Source: Phycisphaerae bacterium (GTDB lineage Bacteria > Planctomycetota > Phycisphaerae > UBA1845 > Fen-1342). From it: a DNA stretch of 16,163 bases. How positions within the stretch are numbered: position 1 is the stretch's first letter; each line of letters begins with the position of its first letter. Shown here in pieces: positions 6,079-12,223 of this stretch. The stretch is taken from assembly GCA_022842805.1 (NCBI GenBank), contig JALHOX010000019.1, positions 1 through 16,163 of the forward strand, given 5' to 3'. Both the position numbers and the translations under genes were made by a program. The notes under the pieces were generated by a model. The model was not told the origin of the DNA. It made no database searches and saw only the letters and a list, made by a program, of their open reading frames with translations.

Positions 6079-7539
6079 ATGTCCAGATCTTCATCCACCG
6101 CAAGCTTCGCTCTTCCCGCGCAGCTCGATCCAGCCGCCATCGCCCATCCCGTCGCTCCGCGACCATCCACCAGTCCAACGGCCCCGCGCCTGGTCGAGCT
6201 CGACCTTCTCCGCGGCCTCGCGATTCTGGGGATGGCGCTATCCGGCATGGTGCCCCGCGGCGTCCTGCCTGATTGGATGTATCACGCCCAACTCCCGCCG
6301 CCCGCGCACGCCTTCAACCCCGCACGCCCCGGCATCACCTGGGTCGATCTGGTCTTTCCGTTTTTCCTCTTCGCGATGGGCGCAGCGATGCCGATCGCGC
6401 TTGGAGCGCGGCTCAGCGCGGGCGTACACCCGGCTCGCGTGGCGCTCGAAGTTCTCTTCCGCACGATCGTCCTCGCCGCCTTCGCGCTTTATGTGCAGCA
6501 CATCAACCCCTGGCTGCTCCAGGCCACGCCGTCGCCGCGGACCTGGCTGATCGCGCTGCTGGGTTTCGCGTTGCTCTTCCCGGCACTGGCGCGCCTGCCG
6601 CGCAACTGGCCGGCGGCGCTGCAAACGGCCATCCGCATCGCCGGCTGGGGCGGTTGCATCGCTCTCTGCGCGAGTCTGCGTTATGCCGACGGCACCGGCT
6701 GGCGACTCACGCGGAGCGACATCATCATCGTCGTACTGGCGAACACGTGGCTGTTCGGCGCGATCATCTGGCTTCTTTCGCGAGACTTCGTTCCCTTGCG
6801 ACTCGGCCTGATGATCGCCTTGATCGCATTTCGCCTGTCGCACGAATCGCCGGGCTGGATTCAGGACGCGTGGAATTGGACGCCGGCGCCGTGGATTTTC
6901 ACGCCTTATTACCTGCAATACCTGATGATCGTGTTGCCGGGGACGATCGTGGGCGAGTTGTTCTTGCGGCGCGCGGGCGAGCCTCCCGTGGTTTCGACGA
7001 CGGGCAGTCGAATCCTCGCGGCGGGCGCCCTGATCGGCAGCTTCGAGCTTTGCGCAATCACCCTCATCGTCATGGGACGCGCCAACGACCCGCTCACGCG
7101 TTACTCGTTGCTCATGACTTGCTTCACGGTATGTGGTGCGGCCGTGGGCCTGCGCGGCGTGAGCGATCCGTTCCTGGGCCGTGTCGCCGGCTGGGGGGCG
7201 ATGTGGTTCGTGATCGGTCTGCTCTTCGAGCCGCTCGAAGGCGGCATCAAGAAAGACCCGTCCAACCTCTGTTACTACTTTGTCACCAGCGGCCTCGCGA
7301 CATTCATGCTGCTAGCGTTGTGGATCGCCGCTCGCTCGTCGGTCTTTGTCCGCTGCACGAACTGGATCGCGATCCGCAATCTGATCCCGCCGCTGGCCGT
7401 CCTCACCGGCATCGAAGCCGCCGCCGGCTCGGCGTTCGTCGATCCATGGCCGCGGGCCGCGTGGGCGTTGGCCAAGACTCTCCTGCTCGCCGCCGTGATC
7501 GCCTACCTCACCCGCCGGCGCATCTTCTTTCGTGCCTAG
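6079..7539 (+). CDS. DUF5009 / HGSNAT-like multi-pass membrane acyltransferase
   Basis: Predicted 486-residue polytopic membrane protein. After a Ser/Pro-rich lead (1-36) comes RLVELDLLRGLAILGM (37-52), then WMYHAQ with His69, then GITWVDLVFPFFLFAMG (85-101). This order (RxxxLDxLRG, a His, then DLVFPFFLF.MG) is typical of the DUF5009/YeiB/heparan-alpha-glucosaminide N-acetyltransferase-like superfamily. Those proteins pass an acyl group across the membrane to a sugar or glycan. About ten further hydrophobic segments follow up to residue 480. His69 is a candidate catalytic residue by analogy. The target may be a cell-envelope glycan, but nothing in the window proves it. No Shine-Dalgarno precedes the ATG. 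A TACACT 8 bases before it could be a -10 box giving a leaderless mRNA, but it lacks a -35. The next gene begins 122 bases later. Confidence 0.8.
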   Translation: MSRSSSTASFALPAQLDPAAIAHPVAPRPSTSPTAPRLVELDLLRGLAILGMALSGMVPRGVLPDWMYHAQLPPPAHAFNPARPGITWVDLVFPFFLFAMGAAMPIALGARLSAGVHPARVALEVLFRTIVLAAFALYVQHINPWLLQATPSPRTWLIALLGFALLFPALARLPRNWPAALQTAIRIAGWGGCIALCASLRYADGTGWRLTRSDIIIVVLANTWLFGAIIWLLSRDFVPLRLGLMIALIAFRLSHESPGWIQDAWNWTPAPWIFTPYYLQYLMIVLPGTIVGELFLRRAGEPPVVSTTGSRILAAGALIGSFELCAITLIVMGRANDPLTRYSLLMTCFTVCGAAVGLRGVSDPFLGRVAGWGAMWFVIGLLFEPLEGGIKKDPSNLCYYFVTSGLATFMLLALWIAARSSVFVRCTNWIAIRNLIPPLAVLTGIEAAAGSAFVDPWPRAAWALAKTLLLAAVIAYLTRRRIFFRA

Positions 7540-7650
7540 GCCGGGCTGCGGCGAACCGTCGAAATGGATAAACTATGGTCGTCAGATGCGAGCAATTGCG
7601 CGGCGACGCCGATTCGTCCGCCGCGCGGCGCGGTAGCGCCAGATTCGCAG

Positions 7651-7655
7651 AGGAG
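7651..7655 (+). promoter_or_regulatory. Ribosome-binding site fixing the start at 7662
   Basis: AGGAG, 6 bases before the ATG at 7662. It supports the signal-peptide start over the ATG at 7575 in the same frame, whose extra 29 codons encode an arginine-rich sequence without family features. Confidence 0.8.
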
Positions 7656-7661
7656 TTCAGA

Positions 7662-8867
7662 ATGCGATACGGGTTGATTTTCGGGCTGCTGCTTTCCACG
7701 CTCGCTTCACCGCTGCACGCGCAGATGATTGGTCAGCCCGCGCCCGAATTGACATTTACCCGCCGCGACGGAGAGGACAATCAGACCGAAAAGCTGAAGC
7801 TCGTCGGCAAGCGCGGGCTGATCGTCATCCTCTACTTCTTCCGCACCAACGACGCCCCCTCGGCCGAGTACGTCGACAAGGCCAACAAATCGGGCCGCAT
7901 CCCCGGCGTCGATGTCATCTTCATCTCCCCGAATAAGCAGGAGGAAGTGAAGACGTTTATCGAGACCAAGGAAATACCCGAAGGCTGGACGATCTGGGAG
8001 GCGGAAAGCATCTGCTCGCTCTACGACGTTTCGCACTATCCGCGCTGCTACATCGTCGACCCCCAGGGCCTCATCGCCTGGCGCGGCCACCCGGGCGAGC
8101 TCGACGCCCGGCTCAAGGACCAGATCCGCCTCACGCCGCCGCTCGGCGCCGGCGAGGCCACGCTCACGAAAAAGCTCGATACGGCCCAGAAGATGCTGAG
8201 CACGAAAAAGCTCGGCGTGGCCTACACGCTCTGCAAGCAGGTCATCGATCTCACCGCCGAAGGCGACTCGCTCAACGGCAAGGCCATCACGCTCCGCGAT
8301 CAGATCGAAAAGGCGGTTGAGAAGCGGCTCGAAGACGCCAAGAAGGCCTTCGAAAACAAGAAGTATCAGGAGGCCGCCGAGATCCTGGCCGAGATCAAGG
8401 TCCGCATGGAAGGTCGCGATATCGTCAAGACCGCCGAAGGCGAGATCTCGCGCGTCCGCGGCACGCGCGAGAGCAAGAAGCTCTACGAAGACGGCCTGCG
8501 CGACGTGCGGGCCGAGATGCTGCTGGAGTCGGCTCTCGAGCAACTCGAACTGAAGCGCTTCGTCGACGCCGAACGCCAGCTTCGCGAAGTCACCGAAAAA
8601 TTCGACGAAGCTCCGACGGCCATTCTGGCCCAGGAAACGCTCGAAAAGATGCACAAAGACCCTGAGGTGCTGGCCGCGGTCAAGGCTCACTACGACCAGC
8701 TGCAGGCCGACCGCTGGTACGACATCGGCGACCGCTTCTCGCGCCTCGGCCTCGTCGATCAGGCCCGCGAATACTTCAAAAAAGTCGTCGACACCTATCC
8801 CAAGTCCGAAGCCGCCAAGCGAGCCGAAACGGCGATGAAAAAGCTGAGCGACAAGAAAAAGACGTAG
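7662..8867 (+). CDS. Exported thioredoxin-fold protein lacking CxxC, with TPR-like tail
   Basis: Predicted 401-residue protein with a signal peptide (1-20, cleavage at LHA-Q). Residues about 24-160 follow the TlpA/ResA-type thioredoxin layout: GQPAPELTF (24-32), a core strand LIVILYFF (53-60), and later HYPRCYIVDPQG (125-136) with the expected cis-proline Pro127. At the active-site position, where TlpA has CPPC, the sequence is DAPS (64-67). It therefore cannot do thiol-disulfide exchange there; the only cysteines are 118, 129 and 191. Residues about 168-400 are charged and helical (KRLEDAKKAFENKKYQEAAE, 221-240; YDIGDRFSRLG to YFKKVVDTYP, 353-380), consistent with TPR-like hairpins. I infer a periplasmic scaffold or binding protein rather than an oxidoreductase. 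It may follow 6079-7539 in the same unit. A strong hairpin ends it. Confidence 0.8.
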   Translation: MRYGLIFGLLLSTLASPLHAQMIGQPAPELTFTRRDGEDNQTEKLKLVGKRGLIVILYFFRTNDAPSAEYVDKANKSGRIPGVDVIFISPNKQEEVKTFIETKEIPEGWTIWEAESICSLYDVSHYPRCYIVDPQGLIAWRGHPGELDARLKDQIRLTPPLGAGEATLTKKLDTAQKMLSTKKLGVAYTLCKQVIDLTAEGDSLNGKAITLRDQIEKAVEKRLEDAKKAFENKKYQEAAEILAEIKVRMEGRDIVKTAEGEISRVRGTRESKKLYEDGLRDVRAEMLLESALEQLELKRFVDAERQLREVTEKFDEAPTAILAQETLEKMHKDPEVLAAVKAHYDQLQADRWYDIGDRFSRLGLVDQAREYFKKVVDTYPKSEAAKRAETAMKKLSDKKKT

Positions 8868-8894
8868 GCCCGCGCGACGGCCGACCCACTCGCA

Positions 8895-8928
8895 CGGCAG
8901 GCCGCGGCACACCGCGCCCTGCCGCTTT
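8895..8928 (+). terminator. Hairpin terminator after the thioredoxin-fold gene
   Basis: Thirteen-base arms (8895-8907 and 8912-8924) with one mismatch and a CACA loop, followed by CTTT. It lies 28 bases after the TAG stop. The T-run is short, but the stem is long and GC-rich. Confidence 0.7.
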
Positions 8929-9180
8929 CGCCTACCTGAAAACGGACGTTACTGATTGTGGCGACGCGACTTGATTCGGGATTTGCGACGTTCGGCAGGC
9001 GGGCTTAGGCTGATCTAGACTCTTGAACGGCGTAGATTCACGGGCTTGTGGCGGGGCAGGCGGGTGGAATTGTGCAGCGAGCGTCTATATCCTGATTTTG
9101 ATTCATCCGGCGACGCAACGCCGTCGTCGGTACGCACGGTTCAGTCGCAGTCGCGGGCATTATCGATTGGGGAGTAGAAC
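8929..9180. other. Upstream region of the first ELWxxDGT gene
   Basis: Together with the terminator this makes a 313-base gap (8868-9180). I find no gene and no promoter with two convincing boxes. The best pair is TTGCGA, 17 bases, TAGGCT, about 180 bases before the start; it is poor. A good ribosome-binding site, GGGGAG (9169-9174), ends the region 6 bases before the ATG at 9181. Confidence 0.5.
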
Positions 9181-12111
9181 ATGTTCGAGCAAGCAATGCG
9201 TGAATTGCCGGCGCTGGCCGCAGCCGGTGCCATCCTTTCGTGTGCTGCGAGCCGCGCCGCTACTCCGGCGCTGGTAAGCGATCTTCTCACGAGCAACACG
9301 CCGCGGGCCTCCAACCCGGCACTTTTCGTCGAGTTTGATGGGGGGGTGTTGTTTGGCGCCACTCGTTATGACGTCGGTGGGGAACTGTGGCGATTTGACC
9401 TCTCGACTCAACAAACAACGCTTCTGTGCGACCTTCTTCCCGGCCCGCAGGGCGGATTGATCGGTTTTGGGCTCAAACCCGTCGTCGCCGCCGGCCGCAT
9501 CTTCTTTCTCGCGCGCGACGCGCAGGGCCGCATTGCGCTGTGGACGACAAACGGGACGCGTACGGGCACCAACCGTGTTCCCATAGAAAGTACCGTTTCG
9601 AATTCGATACTGGAGGGTGATGTGGAGGTCGTCGGGACCGACCTGGTCGCACACGTATCAATTCGGGATGGCGTTCGGCGGCTGTGGCGCGTTCAAGAGG
9701 GAATTGTCACGCCGATCGCGCTTCCAGCGTGGATTGCCACCACTCCACCACGGCTGCGGATGGTCGGCGAACGTCTCCATTTCTGGCACATCATGCCAGG
9801 GTTAGGCGTCGAACCGTGGACCGTGGCCCCTGGGAGCGACTCCGCGGAGATGATCAAGGACATTAACCCGGGTCCAGCGTCAAGTTACGCCGGGCTCCCG
9901 CGCGTCGCCCTCAGCGATTCACTGCTCCTATTTGCTGCATTTACTCCGGCGACGGGTTTCGAACTTTGGCGATCTGACGGTACCCCGCAAGGTACGACTC
10001 TCGTACGCGACATCGACGCCGGTACGCGCTCGGGGCTGGTCAACGGTTATCCGAGCCAAAACCTATCTACGGCCACTGTAAACGGCTACGTCTATTTTTC
10101 AGCCCAGGACCAGCAATCTGGAAACTTCGAACTCTGGCGTTCTGACGGGACCCAGGAAGGAACCTCCCAGGTCGTCGACTTGCAGCCGGGCGCTATGGGG
10201 AGTCGTCCGGAGAACATCGGACAAGTGAACGATCGCGTTTTTTTCCAGGCCAGTTCCGCCGAGATCTACCGGGGTATTTTTTCTACCGACGGCACTTCAA
10301 CCGGAACGCAGGTTATCTGGGCGCCTGAAAACTTCGTCGCGCCCGACGCCCCGGTGACGGTCGACAAGCTAGCCTATTTCCGCGGTTATCGCGCCGATAC
10401 AGGTAGAGAATTATGGGCCACTGATGGAACGACCGCTGGCACCTTTCTCGTTGAAGATTTAGCCCCGGGACGTAGCGAGTCGGATCCCCGAAACCTGACG
10501 GCGACGGCGACAGCCGGCCTCTTCTACGTGGCAAACGGTCTCGAATATCAAGGCGAGCCGCGACGAATCTTGGCCGGCGCAGGGCAATCCGAGCTCGTTG
10601 CCAACGTGGCCCCTGACGCGGGCAGTGCTGCCCCGACGGAGTTGACCGCCGTGGGTTCGCGCATTTTCTTTGTCGCTAACGGCGACGGACAATCAGGGCG
10701 AAATCTCTGGTACACAGATATCAATGGAGTGATTACCGACTCAATCGAGTTTGGCGGCGCTCAGGCAGGAACCAGTCCTGCGCAACTAACGAGCCACGCT
10801 GGCTACATCTTCTATGCAGTGAACGGCAACGACGGTGCTGGTATCGAACTCTGGCACACCGATGCGACAACGCTGGAAACAACTCGACCATTCGATCTCG
10901 AGCCCAAAGATCCCAATAGCAACATTGCAGGTCTGACGAGTTCCGCATTCGGCCTTCTATTTGCCGCCAGCGATGGCTTTGAAGGCCAAAGGCCCTACCG
11001 TTATGACCCGAACGAGTCGGCCGCGCCGAGCCGCTTGGCCAATGTGGCCGATACGGGGGTCTCTGGCATCGTTCAATTTCGAGTGAATGCGGGGAACGAT
11101 CGCGTCTTCTTCGCCGGCGACAGCAGAGGAGAGCTGGACGCTGAATTATGGGTTTATTCTGGCCTGACGGATTCCGCATCGGAAATCGACATCAATTCAG
11201 GTCCCACCGGCCCGGGGAGTTCGAGTCCGACTAACTTTTCGCAACTGGGCGATCGAATTGTCTTCTCCGCGATTCGAAATGACGTTGGACGCGAACTGTG
11301 GTGCACGGACGGTACGGTGGCTAACACATCGCTGGTCGCTGATATCAACCCCGGAGCAGCCAACAGCGACCCTCGCAACCTATTCTATTTCGATGACAAG
11401 ATCGTGTTCGTCGCTACCACCGAAACACTGGGAGTAGAACCGTATGCCGTGCAGAGCCTTCCCGACGGGCGCGTAAGTGCTCCCGTACTGCTGGCCGATA
11501 TTGTCCCTGGCGTCGGAAGTTCGGCGTCCTTCGGATTCGCCCGCGCCGAAACCATGCCCGGAGTTGTGTTCGCCGCGACCAGTCCTGAGAGCGGCCGCGA
11601 AATCTGGATTACCGATGGCACGACCGCGGGCACGCAACTACTGCTCGACATTTACCCAGGCCCACTCGGCTCCTCACCCGCGCATTTCAATGCCGCCAAC
11701 GGCTTTGTCTATTTCACCGCCACCTCGCCCGACCACGGCACCGAACTTTGGCGCACCGACGGCACTCCCGAAGGCACCACGCTCTACGCCGACATTCTCC
11801 CCGGCCCCGACGGCAGCGTGCCGACCGAACTCGAGTCGGGCTTCACCAAGCTCTACTTCAGCGCCGAAACCCCGGCTCTGGGCCGCGAACTCTGGAGCAT
11901 CGCCATCCCCACCGGCCTGACTGGCGACATGAATTGCGACGGCTTCGTCACCGTCGCCGACATCGGCGGCTTCGTCCTCTCACTGACCGACAGCGCGGCC
12001 TACGCCGTGCACTACCCCGCGTGCGACCTACACCTCGCCGATGTGAACGACGATGGCTTTGTGACCGTGGCGGATATTGGCGGGTTTGTGCTGCTGCTGA
12101 CGGGCGGATGA
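9181..12111 (+). CDS. Giant secreted ELWxxDGT-repeat protein with dockerin-like tail, paralog A
   Basis: Predicted 976-residue secreted protein. The start at 9181 is set by GGGGAG 6 bases upstream and gives a signal peptide with cleavage near SRA-AT (26-27). The body (about 30-905) is a tandem array of some 17 units of about 50 residues. Each is centred on a motif such as ELWRSDGTPQGT or EIWITDGTTAGT followed by a D-I-x-P-G turn. These are ELWxxDGT repeats, thought to form beta-propeller-like blades. Several units are worn (RPYRYDPNES, EPRRILAGAG). The tail (about 911-976) has two calcium loops, DMNCDGFVTVAD and DVNDDGFVTVAD, with a Cys in the first and another in PACD, as in the GC-type dockerin. 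A surface or matrix adhesin-like role is inferred. Codon use is mixed in most of the gene and strongly C/G-ending from about 11640 on. Confidence 0.88.
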   Translation: MFEQAMRELPALAAAGAILSCAASRAATPALVSDLLTSNTPRASNPALFVEFDGGVLFGATRYDVGGELWRFDLSTQQTTLLCDLLPGPQGGLIGFGLKPVVAAGRIFFLARDAQGRIALWTTNGTRTGTNRVPIESTVSNSILEGDVEVVGTDLVAHVSIRDGVRRLWRVQEGIVTPIALPAWIATTPPRLRMVGERLHFWHIMPGLGVEPWTVAPGSDSAEMIKDINPGPASSYAGLPRVALSDSLLLFAAFTPATGFELWRSDGTPQGTTLVRDIDAGTRSGLVNGYPSQNLSTATVNGYVYFSAQDQQSGNFELWRSDGTQEGTSQVVDLQPGAMGSRPENIGQVNDRVFFQASSAEIYRGIFSTDGTSTGTQVIWAPENFVAPDAPVTVDKLAYFRGYRADTGRELWATDGTTAGTFLVEDLAPGRSESDPRNLTATATAGLFYVANGLEYQGEPRRILAGAGQSELVANVAPDAGSAAPTELTAVGSRIFFVANGDGQSGRNLWYTDINGVITDSIEFGGAQAGTSPAQLTSHAGYIFYAVNGNDGAGIELWHTDATTLETTRPFDLEPKDPNSNIAGLTSSAFGLLFAASDGFEGQRPYRYDPNESAAPSRLANVADTGVSGIVQFRVNAGNDRVFFAGDSRGELDAELWVYSGLTDSASEIDINSGPTGPGSSSPTNFSQLGDRIVFSAIRNDVGRELWCTDGTVANTSLVADINPGAANSDPRNLFYFDDKIVFVATTETLGVEPYAVQSLPDGRVSAPVLLADIVPGVGSSASFGFARAETMPGVVFAATSPESGREIWITDGTTAGTQLLLDIYPGPLGSSPAHFNAANGFVYFTATSPDHGTELWRTDGTPEGTTLYADILPGPDGSVPTELESGFTKLYFSAETPALGRELWSIAIPTGLTGDMNCDGFVTVADIGGFVLSLTDSAAYAVHYPACDLHLADVNDDGFVTVADIGGFVLLLTGG
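11890..11978 (+). repeat. 89-base block identical to 14945-15033
   Basis: This stretch, which covers the linker and the first calcium loop of the dockerin-like tail, is identical base for base to 14945-15033 in the next gene. The flanks diverge on both sides (GAA versus GAG before it, CTC versus ATC after it). The bodies of the two proteins are far more different, which points to recent gene conversion or a shared 3' module. Confidence 0.9.
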
Positions 12112-12210
12112 TGCCCGAAGTGCGATGATACAATAATGCGATTCGAGGTCGGGCAACGCAGTGAGCATTCGCGCGCCTCGCGGCCCGCGCCTTCGAGTAC
12201 TGACATGTGA

Positions 12211-12216
12211 TGGGGA
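12211..12216 (+). promoter_or_regulatory. Ribosome-binding site fixing the start at 12224
   Basis: TGGGGA, 7 bases before the ATG at 12224. It supports the signal-peptide start rather than the ATG at 12161, which would add 21 residues of no evident function. Confidence 0.7.
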
Positions 12217-12223
12217 TCGCGAG

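Noticed and set aside
6273..7571. 432-codon plus-strand frame overlapping the DUF5009 gene
   Set aside because: Arg/His-rich shadow frame; the other frame has the membrane-protein motifs.
7707..8912. 401-codon minus-strand open frame opposite the thioredoxin-fold gene
   Set aside because: Antisense of a gene with signal peptide, ribosome-binding site and family motifs; no ribosome-binding site of its own.
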